Source: Nitrosomonadales bacterium
Lineage (GTDB): Bacteria > Pseudomonadota > Gammaproteobacteria > Burkholderiales > Gallionellaceae
Direction of reading: 5' to 3'
DNA length: 38,802 bases
Assembly: GCA_023259015.1 (NCBI GenBank)
Contig: JAHFRC010000012.1
Span: 1-38,802 of the forward strand
Shown: positions 15,443 to 23,240 of the stretch, piece after piece
How the letters are laid out: each line of letters opens with the position of its first letter
Position numbering within the stretch: position 1 is the stretch's first letter
The notes under the pieces: model-generated
Told to the model about the DNA's origin: nothing
The model's database searches: none
The model's input: the letters and a program-made list of their open reading frames with translations, nothing else
Translations under genes and position numbers: made by a program

Positions 15443-16342
15443 ATGATCAAGGGCAGTATCGTTGCAATAGTCACTCCGATGCATGAGGATGGCAGCCTGG
15501 ATTTGGCAGCCTTCCGTGAATTGATTGATTTTCATGTCGGACAGGGGACGGATGGCATTGTGGTGGTAGGCACCACCGGAGAATCCCCCACGGTGGATGT
15601 GGAGGAGCATGAGTTGCTGATCCGGGTTGCGGTGGAACATGCCGCCGGACGCATCCCGGTGATCGCAGGAACCGGCGCTAATTCAACCACGGAAGCCATC
15701 GAGTTGGCTGCTTTTTCGAAAAAGGTCGGCGCACAGGCCTCGCTGACAGTGGTGCCGTATTACAACAAACCGACGCAGGAAGGCATGTACCTCCACTTCA
15801 AGACCATTGCCGAAACGGTGGATATGCCGCATATTTTGTACAATGTACCCGGGCGCACCGGTGCGGACATGCATAACGATACGGTACTGCGCCTGGCGCA
15901 AATCCCCAACATCACTGGAATCAAGGATGCGACCGGAAACATTGAGCGCGGCAGCGATCTGCTACAGCGCGCCGCTTTATTGAAGCGTAAAAACGGGGAT
16001 TTTGCGATATATAGCGGCGACGACGCGAGTACGCTGGCGCTGATGCTGCTAGGCGCGCACGGCACGATTTCGGTCACCGCCAATGTGGCGCCAAGGCTGA
16101 TGCACGAGATGTGCATCGCCGCCCTGAACGGCGAAGTGGTCAAGGCGCGCGAGATCAATTTCCGTTTGCTCGGTTTGCACCGCCACCTGTTTATTGAATC
16201 CAACCCGATTCCGGTGAAATGGGCGGTGGCGCGTATGGGGAAAATCAGGAATGTGCTGCGCCTGCCGCTCACACCGCTGTCTTCTTCCTCGCAAAATGTG
16301 GTGGAAAACGCAATGCGGCAGGGGGGGGTAATTTCAGAATGA
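15443..16342 (+). CDS. dapA: 4-Hydroxy-tetrahydrodipicolinate synthase
   Basis: 299 residues. It condenses pyruvate with aspartate semialdehyde, first committed step to diaminopimelate and lysine. TIM-barrel with GTTGESPTV (pyruvate-binding Thr pair), [11 protein letters not shown] (catalytic Tyr, substrate Arg) and GIKDATG (Schiff-base Lys), all intact. Ribosome site GGCAGGA before ATG. Its TGA overlaps an in-frame ATG of the bamC frame, so transcription clearly continues into bamC. Confidence 0.97.
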   Translation: MIKGSIVAIVTPMHEDGSLDLAAFRELIDFHVGQGTDGIVVVGTTGESPTVDVEEHELLIRVAVEHAAGRIPVIAGTGANSTTEAIELAAFSKKVGAQASLTVVPYYNKPTQEGMYLHFKTIAETVDMPHILYNVPGRTGADMHNDTVLRLAQIPNITGIKDATGNIERGSDLLQRAALLKRKNGDFAIYSGDDASTLALMLLGAHGTISVTANVAPRLMHEMCIAALNGEVVKAREINFRLLGLHRHLFIESNPIPVKWAVARMGKIRNVLRLPLTPLSSSSQNVVENAMRQGGVISE

Positions 16343-16368
16343 TGCAAGCAACCAAATCGAGGGTCCGC

Positions 16369-17475
16369 ATGAGAACACTAAATCTTGCCGTATTGCCCAT
16401 CATGATATTGACCATAGCCGGATGCGGCACCATGGATCTTGAGGGTAAGCGTGTTGATTACAAGTCCGCCACTATTAAGGTGCCATCGCTGGAAGTCCCG
16501 CCCGACCTGACTATGCCAGGAGCCGATGATCGTTACGCCATTCCTGAAGGTGGCGAAGATACAGTGGCAAGTTATTCCGATTTTGCCAAGGGTGGCACGC
16601 CTCAGGCGAAAGCTTCAACCGTATTGCCCGAGGCGAAGAGTGTGCACCTTGAGCGTAATGGCCCCCTGCATTGGCTGGTGGTGGCTGACCGGGCGGAAAA
16701 TGTATGGCCCTTGATCAAGGCATTCTGGCAGGAGAAAGGTTTTATTATCAAGACTGAAACCCCGCAGGCCGGCATTATGGAAACAGACTGGGCGGAAAAC
16801 CGCGCCAAGATTCCGAAGACCGGGCTGCGTAGCATCATAGGCAAGGTATTTGACAACATGTATGACTCGGGCGAAAAGGATATGTACCGAACCCGTCTGG
16901 AACGCAGCAAGGATGGCAGCAGCACGGAAATTTACATCAGCCAATATGGCAAAGAGGAAGTTCTGGACAAGGATGGAAACACCTCCAAGTGGCAGTCGCG
17001 CCCGAACGATCCCGAGATGGAAATCACCATGCTGCAAATGCTGATGGCCAAGCTGGGAGGTGAAACGGAAGTACAGGCCAAGGCGCAAAACGAGCCTGTA
17101 CGGGAAACGGTTGCGGCGCCCAGACTACAAGCGCTTGCCAATGGCAACAAAGTTATCTTGTTGGATGAGCCGTTTGACAAAAGCTGGCGCAAGGTTGGCT
17201 TGGCGCTGGATCGCGCAGGAGTTGTGGTGGAAGACAGGGACAGGGCCAAGGGCGTGTACTTCGTGCGTGTAACGGAAGCCGCAAAGGAAAAAGGCTGGCT
17301 CGACAAGATGGCTTTCTGGCGCAATGATGGCGGCGCCAAAGTTGCGCGCTATCAGGTGACAGTGCGTGAAGACAATGCAAATTGCGAAGTTGCCGCCAGC
17401 AATGACAAGGGAGATAGCAATCCCGCCGCGCAGCAACTTATCGAGATGCTGCACCAGAACCTGGTCAAAAAATAG
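16369..17475 (+). CDS. bamC: Outer membrane assembly lipoprotein BamC
   Basis: 368 residues. Lipoprotein subunit of the BAM complex that inserts beta-barrel proteins. Signal peptide RTLNLAVLPIMILTIAGCG with lipobox LTIAGC; then the extended N-terminal stretch VDYKSATIKVPSLEVPPDLT seen in BamC/NlpB and two helix-grip domains. I favour the ATG at 16369, which has a GAGGG ribosome site and gives a normal lipoprotein leader; ATGs at 16339/16342 overlap the dapA stop and would add ten residues. dapA-bamC-MBL hydrolase is a conserved betaproteobacterial order. Confidence 0.88.
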   Translation: MRTLNLAVLPIMILTIAGCGTMDLEGKRVDYKSATIKVPSLEVPPDLTMPGADDRYAIPEGGEDTVASYSDFAKGGTPQAKASTVLPEAKSVHLERNGPLHWLVVADRAENVWPLIKAFWQEKGFIIKTETPQAGIMETDWAENRAKIPKTGLRSIIGKVFDNMYDSGEKDMYRTRLERSKDGSSTEIYISQYGKEEVLDKDGNTSKWQSRPNDPEMEITMLQMLMAKLGGETEVQAKAQNEPVRETVAAPRLQALANGNKVILLDEPFDKSWRKVGLALDRAGVVVEDRDRAKGVYFVRVTEAAKEKGWLDKMAFWRNDGGAKVARYQVTVREDNANCEVAASNDKGDSNPAAQQLIEMLHQNLVKK

Positions 17476-17484
17476 CAACCGCCG

Positions 17485-18252
17485 ATGCGCTTTGCTTCAC
17501 TCGGCAGCGGCAGCGAAGGCAATGCACTGGTGGTGCAGTCCGGGCGGACTTGCGTGCTGATGGATTGCGGCTTCACCCTGGCTGAAGCCGGGGTGCGTTT
17601 GGAGCGTCTCGGCTTGGCGGCAGACAGCATCAACGGCATCGTGGTGACGCATGAACACGGCGATCACATTGCCGGGGTGGCGCGCCTCGCGCGCAAGCAT
17701 TCAATCCCAATATGGATGACACACGGCACGCGGCAGGCACAGTACGAGGTGCTGTCCGGCTTGCCCGGTTTGAACGAAATTTCTCCCCAGCATTCTTTTG
17801 CCATCGGCGCGCTGCAGGTGCAGCCTTATGCCGTGCCGCACGATGCAGCCGAGCCGGTGCAGTATGTATTCAGCGACGGGGCCAGGCGGCTGGGAGTATT
17901 GACCGATACCGGCAGTTCCACGCCGCACATCGAGGCGACGCTGAGCGCTTGTGATGCACTGGTTCTGGAATGCAATCATGACCCTGAAATGCTGGCCAAT
18001 GGCGACTACCCGTCGAGCCTCAAACAGCGCGTCAGCGGCCGCTTCGGCCACCTGAGCAACAGGGAGGCGGCAGCGCTGCTGGCGAGGCTCGACAACCGCC
18101 GCCTGCAGCATCTCGTGGCGGCTCACCTGAGCCGCAAGAACAATACGCGGGAGCTTGCAGTTGCGGCGCTGAGCGCAGTATTGAACTGCAACGCGGACTG
18201 GATTGCCGTGGCGACGCAACATGAAGGGCTGGGCTGGCGGGAGATTTTGTGA
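17485..18252 (+). CDS. MBL-fold metal-dependent hydrolase (YycJ-like)
   Basis: 255 residues. Starts MRFASLGSGSEGNAL, then the metal motif THEHGDHIAGV, VPHDAAEPVQYVF, GVLTDTGSSTPHI (ligand Asp) and ECNHDPEML, closing with AHLSRKNNTRELA (ligand His). This is the WalJ/YycJ-type metallo-beta-lactamase fold, a likely nuclease or phosphodiesterase; the true substrate in this group is not settled. It begins nine bases after the bamC stop and ends the operon at a terminator. Confidence 0.85.
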   Translation: MRFASLGSGSEGNALVVQSGRTCVLMDCGFTLAEAGVRLERLGLAADSINGIVVTHEHGDHIAGVARLARKHSIPIWMTHGTRQAQYEVLSGLPGLNEISPQHSFAIGALQVQPYAVPHDAAEPVQYVFSDGARRLGVLTDTGSSTPHIEATLSACDALVLECNHDPEMLANGDYPSSLKQRVSGRFGHLSNREAAALLARLDNRRLQHLVAAHLSRKNNTRELAVAALSAVLNCNADWIAVATQHEGLGWREIL

Positions 18253-18270
18253 GTGCCGCATGGCGGAAAA

Positions 18271-18300
18271 CAAAAAAGCCGACTTGCGTCGGCTTTTTTG
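18271..18300. terminator. Bidirectional intrinsic terminator
   Basis: AAAAAAGCCGAC-TTGC-GTCGGCTTTTTT: a 12-bp stem counting the A/T arms, usable in both directions. It lies between the convergent MBL hydrolase and lipoprotein genes. Confidence 0.9.
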
Positions 18301-18315
18301 TTGAGCAAAACCTGC

Positions 18316-18534
18316 TTAATGCTCTTTTGCAGGTTCGGCGGCCGGTGCAGGGGCAGCAGCCGGTGCAGATTCGGCAGGTTTAGCTTCAGCTGCAGGCGCC
18401 GGTGCTGGAGCAGGGGCTGGAGCAGGGGCGGCAGCCGGCGCAGGCGCAGCAGGCTTGGCAGCTGGAGCTTCAGATTTGCCACATGCAGTTAAGGACATGG
18501 CTAACAGGGCGGCAACTAGAGCGGAATATTTCAT
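18316..18534 (-). CDS. Small Ala/Pro-rich lipoprotein
   Basis: 72 residues. Signal peptide with lipobox LTACG (Cys at 18) and then a tail made almost only of Ala, Pro, Glu and Lys (repeats of APAP and AEPA), ending in KEH. A good ribosome site AAAGGAAAA precedes the ATG. The low-complexity rod resembles PA-rich periplasmic tethers; no domain. The GC-rich Ala/Pro repeats make frames on the other strand look open, but signal peptide, ribosome site and downstream terminator support this strand. Confidence 0.7.
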   Translation of the reverse strand: MKYSALVAALLAMSLTACGKSEAPAAKPAAPAPAAAPAPAPAPAPAPAAEAKPAESAPAAAPAPAAEPAKEH

Positions 18535-18668
18535 TTATTTTCCTTTATTAAAAAGCATTGAACAAAAATAACCCATAAATTCAGTTCGCCTCAACTGACG
18601 CCAAAGCGAAGCGACGGCATTTTATCAATATCTTGTAGAAAGTACAGTGGAAAAATGCGCAAAGCGGG

Positions 18669-19157
18669 CTAAAGCCCCAAGGTGGTCGATGACAGCGCAG
18701 GATGGGAAGAAGTCCACATTTCTACAAAGCGTGATTTCAGGACGCGAGAACCCTCCGCGTCGTTTTGTGCAAGGATGCCGCGTGGATCGTCAAAATGGAA
18801 ACGGCGCACGTAATGCGACTCGTCTGCCACCGCAAACGGTTCGGTCAGGTGCAGCAAGTGCTTGGGTGTCTGGTAAATGTGCATGCTATGGCTGAACTGG
18901 CGCAGCAGCATCATCAGGCGCGGGCAGTGTTGCACTATCTGGCTCGCATCGTGCGCCAGCAAGTGCAGGCGGCTGGCCGGGCTGGCGAGCAGGAAGCGGC
19001 GCAGCGTGTCGTAGCGCGCTTCGGAATTGAAGCCGATGCCCACAAAATTCTTCTCAAAAACACACAGGTTCCGTTGCGCAAGGCTGCATAACGCATCCAG
19101 CGCCGCTATGTAATCCGCCGTTCCATTTAAGGTGGTGTGTTGCAAACCGGCGTTCAT
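18669..19157 (-). CDS. Hypothetical protein (DUF7931-like)
   Basis: 162 residues, soluble, no signal peptide. Visible segments: DALCSLAQRNLCVFEKNFVGIGF, RYDTLRRFLLASPASRLHLLAHD, HMHIYQTP near SMHIYQTPKHLLHL and FHFDDPRGILAQND. It recalls the betaproteobacterial family placed beside peroxiredoxin/LOG genes and annotated as DUF7931, whose fold suggests a phospholipase D-like half; that is from memory and weak. Ribosome site GGAGGG precedes ATG. Divergent from bcp. Confidence 0.6.
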   Translation of the reverse strand: MNAGLQHTTLNGTADYIAALDALCSLAQRNLCVFEKNFVGIGFNSEARYDTLRRFLLASPASRLHLLAHDASQIVQHCPRLMMLLRQFSHSMHIYQTPKHLLHLTEPFAVADESHYVRRFHFDDPRGILAQNDAEGSRVLKSRFVEMWTSSHPALSSTTLGL

Positions 19158-19332
19158 GAAATTGCCCTCCGCTTGCTCTCGACAAATGCAATATAGACGT
19201 TTGTTTGGCAGTGGTCAAAGCAACCATGCATACAAGCAAATTATAAACACGCCAGGGCGTAAAAAATATGCACACAAAAATATTTTCAGCCAAACGAAAT
19301 AAGTTAGAATTCCCTGCAGGAGGATTGGTGAA

Positions 19333-19803
19333 ATGTGGCTGCAGGTTGGAATGGACGCCCCGCAATTTGAATTGCCCGATGCGGACATGAAAGTATTCAG
19401 CCTGCAAGCGCAGCGCGGAAAGAAAAATATCGTCCTGTATTTTTACCCGAAAGACGGCACCCCTGGCTGCACCATGGAGGCGAATGAATTTACCCACCTG
19501 GATGATAAGTTTGCCTGTTTTGACACACTGGTGGTCGGGGTCAGCCGCGACGAATGCCTGAGCCACGCTGAGTTCCGCGACAAATACGGGCTTTCCGTGC
19601 TGCTGCTGTCCGACGCAGAAGCGAAAGTGTGCAAAAAATACGGCGTGCTCTATGACAAGGAAGTGGACGGCCAAAAGAAGGCGGCGATACAACGCTCCAC
19701 ATTCGTGATCGATAAACAGGGCAAAGTGCGCCATGCATTGTACGGTGTCCACGCACACGGCCATGCCGATGAAATTTTTAATTTGATAAAGGAATTGAAA
19801 TGA
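19333..19803 (+). CDS. bcp: Peroxiredoxin, Bcp/PrxQ family
   Basis: 156 residues. Thioredoxin-fold peroxidase that reduces hydroperoxides. Peroxidatic motif YPKDGTPGCTMEANEF. The resolving Cys five residues on, present in E. coli Bcp (CTVQAC), is replaced by Asn, so recycling must use another Cys (KVCKKYG near 98, KFACFD) or an outside thiol. AGGAGG lies ten bases before ATG. Its stop overlaps the start of the SlyD-like gene (ATGA). Confidence 0.93.
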   Translation: MWLQVGMDAPQFELPDADMKVFSLQAQRGKKNIVLYFYPKDGTPGCTMEANEFTHLDDKFACFDTLVVGVSRDECLSHAEFRDKYGLSVLLLSDAEAKVCKKYGVLYDKEVDGQKKAAIQRSTFVIDKQGKVRHALYGVHAHGHADEIFNLIKELK

Positions 19804-20285
19804 AGATTGCCAAAGACACCGTCGTATCCTTGCGGTATGAGTTGACCGACGCAAGCGGCAACCTGCTGGAGAAAACCGATGACCCGATCAGCTACCTGCA
19901 CGGCGGTTATGACGGCATCTTCCCTTTGGTGGAAGATGCGCTGCAAGGCAAGGATGTGGGCACGGAATTCAATATCACGATGGAACCGGAAGATGCCTTT
20001 GGCGAATATGAGCATGAACTGGTGCGCGTAGAACCGCGCAGCCTGTTTCCGGAAGAAATCACCGTCGGCATGCAATTCGAGGGCGGTGCGGAAGACGCAG
20101 ACGATGAAGACTATATGCTCTACACCGTGGTGGACGTGACGGAAGATGAGGTCACCGTGGATGGCAACCATCCGCTGGCCGGCAAGACGCTGAACTTCAT
20201 GGGCGTCGTTACCGGCGTGCGTGCCGCCACTGCCGATGAATTGGCGCATGGGCACACGCACGGCGAGGGCGGGCACCTGCACTAA
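19800..20285 (+). CDS. SlyD-like FKBP peptidyl-prolyl isomerase
   Basis: 161 residues. FKBP with inserted-in-flap domain: DTVVSLRYELTDASGNLLE, SYLHGGYDGIFPLVEDAL, AFGEYEHELVRVEP, then VDGNHPLAGKTLNF. The tail HGHTHGEGGHLH is a short His-rich metal-binding end as in SlyD, a nickel/chaperone factor. Cytoplasmic. The family cannot be separated firmly into SlyD and FkpB from sequence alone; the His tail favours SlyD. Translationally coupled to bcp. Confidence 0.88.
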   Translation: MKIAKDTVVSLRYELTDASGNLLEKTDDPISYLHGGYDGIFPLVEDALQGKDVGTEFNITMEPEDAFGEYEHELVRVEPRSLFPEEITVGMQFEGGAEDADDEDYMLYTVVDVTEDEVTVDGNHPLAGKTLNFMGVVTGVRAATADELAHGHTHGEGGHLH

Positions 20286-20407
20286 ACTGAACGATCAATG
20301 AAGGCAGCTTGACGCGGGCTTTTGTGGATGTGAATCATCAGCAATGATGCAGCCCGGATGAAAGATGGCGCAATCCGTGGTCACGGAAAGCTCATCTGCC
20401 TCACCGC

Positions 20408-21307
20408 TCACCAAGCCCGCAGTTGCTTCAGGTAAGACTCTAGCCGGTCATTCAGCGTCTCCGGCGCGGTGACGACATCCCGCATCAGCGAAAACAAAGG
20501 ATAGGCGCGCCAATCGAACAGGCGGTGTTTTTCCACCATCCGCAAGGTATGCACTCCTTCGCCGGAAATGTCCGCACAATCGCCGCGCGCCAGTTTTCGC
20601 CCGAGCGCATGATGATGCGAATCTTCGCTGGTGCCGGTCGCGACAAGGTCGCCCAGACCGGCATAACTGTAGGGCGTGTGCGCATCGCCACCGAACGCTT
20701 GCACGATGCCGGACAATTCCGCAATCGCGGCGACCATCAGGTGCCCGCGCATGTTTCTGCCAAGTTTCATTTCATCCGCCACACCGAACAGGATGGCATA
20801 CACATTTTTCAGGATCACCGACCAGCTCCGGCCGTGCATGTCGCTGGCCTGCTGGCAGATCAGCGTGCTGCCCCGGAACAGGCTGTGCATCACCTCGAAA
20901 TCCGCCGCACCGGACAACACCGCATCGGCAAAGCCATGCCGCCCTGCACGCAACTCTTCCGAAATCATCGGGCCATACACCACGCCGTAGTGAAGCTTGT
21001 CCGCGAACACATTCTCGAACACCTGCGCCGCCGTGCGCCCCGATTCATCCAGGCCCTTGGCGATGGTCAGGCACAGGCTGTCTTTCGCGAGATGTGGCGC
21101 GATGCGGCTGGCGATTTCATGGTGCGGGTTCACCGGCAGGCAGAACAGGATCACATGCGCCTCGGTCACCTCATCCTCCAGCGTTGCGTGGCTGCCCTTT
21201 ACCACCGCGCCCAAGTTCCAGATGCGCACATCGTGGCGCGCAGACAGCAGATATTCCATGGCATGTCCCATCTCGCCATAGCCCAGGATCAATGTGCAGA
21301 GTTTCAT
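20408..21307 (-). CDS. GpsA-like NAD(P)-dependent glycerol-3-phosphate dehydrogenase
   Basis: 299 residues. Rossmann start CTLILGYGEMGHAME, then LFCLPVNPHHEI, catalytic-region Lys in SVILKNVYAILFG, and GLGDLVATGTSEDSHHHALGRKLA, which parallels GpsA's GLGDLVLTC...SRN. Shorter than GpsA (about 335) and lacking the GxGxxG-A-W consensus, so it may be a paralogue with another substrate. Its ATG overlaps the stop of the upstream ABM gene. The 121-base gap to slyD holds no clear terminator. Confidence 0.75.
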   Translation of the reverse strand: MKLCTLILGYGEMGHAMEYLLSARHDVRIWNLGAVVKGSHATLEDEVTEAHVILFCLPVNPHHEIASRIAPHLAKDSLCLTIAKGLDESGRTAAQVFENVFADKLHYGVVYGPMISEELRAGRHGFADAVLSGAADFEVMHSLFRGSTLICQQASDMHGRSWSVILKNVYAILFGVADEMKLGRNMRGHLMVAAIAELSGIVQAFGGDAHTPYSYAGLGDLVATGTSEDSHHHALGRKLARGDCADISGEGVHTLRMVEKHRLFDWRAYPLFSLMRDVVTAPETLNDRLESYLKQLRAW

Positions 21308-21657
21308 GCCGAAGCCTTGTCTACTGATGCCTTGCCGTACGCGCGTTCAACCTTCGCAACGCGGATTTTGTAGTCCTCGTACCACAAGGCCTTGCCCAGT
21401 TCCTGCGCCGCCACGTGCTCGGCCTGCGCTTTCCAGTTGGCAATGGCTTCATCGGAAGCCCAATACGAAACCGTAATGCCGAAACCATCCGCCCCCCGCA
21501 CGCTCTCGGTGCCGAGGAATCCCGGCTGCTGCGCGGCAAGCTCAAGCATGCGTTTGGCCATCTGGTAATAGCCGTTGTCGCCGGGCGTGCGGGTGGAAGA
21601 GAAAATGACCGCGTAGTAGGGCGGCTCGGGCGTTTTGGCAAAGTGGGAGGTGCTCAT
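21304..21657 (-). CDS. Antibiotic biosynthesis monooxygenase (ABM) domain protein
   Basis: 117 residues, alpha-beta ferredoxin-like dimer fold. YYAVIFSSTRTPG, AAQQPGFLGTESVR, ITVSYWASDEAIANWKAQAEH and WYEDYKIRVAKVERAYG are typical. Members act as small monooxygenases or heme/quinol-related enzymes without cofactor; substrate unknown. It is in the mutS-to-GpsA minus-strand cluster, overlapping the GpsA-like gene by four bases. Confidence 0.88.
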   Translation of the reverse strand: MSTSHFAKTPEPPYYAVIFSSTRTPGDNGYYQMAKRMLELAAQQPGFLGTESVRGADGFGITVSYWASDEAIANWKAQAEHVAAQELGKALWYEDYKIRVAKVERAYGKASVDKASA

Positions 21658-21678
21658 TGTAAAAGCCTTAACATATTC

Positions 21679-22320
21679 TCAAAATTCAAGTTCCAGCGCC
21701 CCGCACAAGAAGCGCATGTAGGGTGCGGCCTGCTTGAAGCGTTCTACCACCAGCTTGCGGAAATCCTTCGATGTTATCTCTACTGCGCTCAGCGGCGCGA
21801 GTGCAGTGTGATCCTTGAACTTCAAATCCTCCACCAGCGGATGATCCTTGGCGAAACCGCGCGGCGCATTGGCAAGTGTATCGCCGATGATCTCGAAATG
21901 CTTGCGGAAATTCTTGTTGTCACGCGCCTTCACCCAGGCATCAGGTTTTTTCACGATGGCCTCGCGCACCTTGAACAGCACGTCCGCCTCGGGATGCCAC
22001 AGCCCGACCCCGGCAAAACACTCGCCCAACTCATGACGAAAATGGATGCCGATGTTGGTCTTGTACGGAGTCTTGTCGCGGGAAAAGCGCGTATCGCGCT
22101 GCACCCGCATCAGTGAGCCGCCCACCTTCTTCGGCACTGCGCGGAAATGCTTCGAGATCGCAGGCATCTCATTCGCCATGTCGCTGATGAAATCCAGCGC
22201 GGGTGCGCGCACCAAATCCTCGTAATCCTGCTTGTGTACCTCGAACCACTCGCGGGTGTTGTTTTCTGCGAGAGCCGAGAGGAAAGCGAGGGTCTGTTTG
22301 CTGAAGTAACGATCAGTCAT
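21679..22320 (-). CDS. DUF2461 family protein
   Basis: 213 residues. Recognised by FLSALAENNTREWFEVHKQDYE, GSLMRVQRDTRFSRDKTPYKTN and HPEADVLFKVREAIVKKP. The family (TIGR02453) is widespread and of unknown function. Cytoplasmic; no signal peptide. Co-directional with flanking genes, 21 bases from the ABM gene. Confidence 0.9.
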   Translation of the reverse strand: MTDRYFSKQTLAFLSALAENNTREWFEVHKQDYEDLVRAPALDFISDMANEMPAISKHFRAVPKKVGGSLMRVQRDTRFSRDKTPYKTNIGIHFRHELGECFAGVGLWHPEADVLFKVREAIVKKPDAWVKARDNKNFRKHFEIIGDTLANAPRGFAKDHPLVEDLKFKDHTALAPLSAVEITSKDFRKLVVERFKQAAPYMRFLCGALELEF

Positions 22321-22344
22321 TTCGTTGGCTTCTCGTTGGGTTTA

Positions 22345-23217
22345 CTATTTGCTCAAGAGTCCAGCCGAGTTAGCTTTTGCAATTAAGTAATTTACAAATG
22401 CTGAACACGATACAACCATGTATTTCGCTTCATCAAAACCTATGTTTGGTTCATCAAGGATTGCATGGCGGATACCATCTTCATCGCTAGTGTAGCCATA
22501 TAGGTTATTGAAACCAGCTCTTAGTGCTCCGTGAAGGTTCGTCTTTTTTGAAAGCTCATCTAGAGCATCCGAAAGACCTTTGGAGTTTTCCTTGCCGAAA
22601 ACTTTCGCAATGGACTCAACAGCACTGATGGATTCTTTTATCGAATTTCTGTAATCCGGTTCGGGCTTTTTCGCCAATAGCGAGAGGGCTGCCTGTAGGT
22701 GGTGGTGAGCACCATCAAGCCCGATTCTCGATGTCATTTCAATGGCGCCAGCAATTTCAGTTGTTTCTGCCGGATTCGATATTGGGGCTAATACACCACT
22801 AATGAAGCGATAGCCTGATATTTCTCGTTCAAAGATAACGTTGAAAATTTTTTCAAATTTCTCACGGTTATAGGCTGGCTGCTTCAGGATATTCTGGTGG
22901 TTATCGACTACAAATTCGACAAAGTCGTATACGCCGTACCAAGGAAGAGAGAAGAAATATGCCTTAACCCACTTTCGGCATTCATAGTCGTGATAAGGAA
23001 GATCGTCGACAGGAACCTTACGAAAAAATTGAGCTACCCATTTCGCAAGTGGAATCCAGTAGTCGTGTTGGCTCTCGTATAAGGAGTGAATGAAGTTCCA
23101 TATGGAATTACGGAGTGGGTCATTCATACCCTCTGTTTGCAACATTGGCGCGGCTTCAACAAGTTTCAGACGTTCAGAGATTTTTTCATGTTTGTTGACT
23201 GCCTTAAGGGCGGCCAA
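22345..23217 (-). CDS. AbiJ-like protein, candidate phage-defence gene
   Basis: 290 residues. The N-terminal half (ISERLKLV, MNDPLRNSIWNFIHSLYES, KVPVDDLPYHDYE, WYGVYDFVEFVVDN) matches the AbiJ N-terminal domain 4 pattern known from abortive-infection-type proteins. The C-terminal half (LQAALSLLAKKPEPDYRNSIKESISAVES, GALRAGFNNLYGYTSDEDGIRHA) resembles the HEPN-like part of such proteins, with the RH of GIRHA a candidate catalytic pair. Base composition is clearly more AT-rich than mutS and DUF2461 around it, which suggests transfer. The longest frame starts at TTG 23217 without a ribosome site; the next ATG (23145) would cut the domain. The start is uncertain. Function is inferred. Confidence 0.72.
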   Translation of the reverse strand: MAALKAVNKHEKISERLKLVEAAPMLQTEGMNDPLRNSIWNFIHSLYESQHDYWIPLAKWVAQFFRKVPVDDLPYHDYECRKWVKAYFFSLPWYGVYDFVEFVVDNHQNILKQPAYNREKFEKIFNVIFEREISGYRFISGVLAPISNPAETTEIAGAIEMTSRIGLDGAHHHLQAALSLLAKKPEPDYRNSIKESISAVESIAKVFGKENSKGLSDALDELSKKTNLHGALRAGFNNLYGYTSDEDGIRHAILDEPNIGFDEAKYMVVSCSAFVNYLIAKANSAGLLSK

Positions 23218-23240
23218 TTATCAGTTTGTTGCGCAGCATC

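Noticed and set aside
18253-18492. Plus-strand frame rich in Arg/Ser/Gly opposite the Ala/Pro-rich lipoprotein
   Set aside because: Complement of the lipoprotein's Ala/Pro codons; the minus strand has signal peptide, lipobox and ribosome site.
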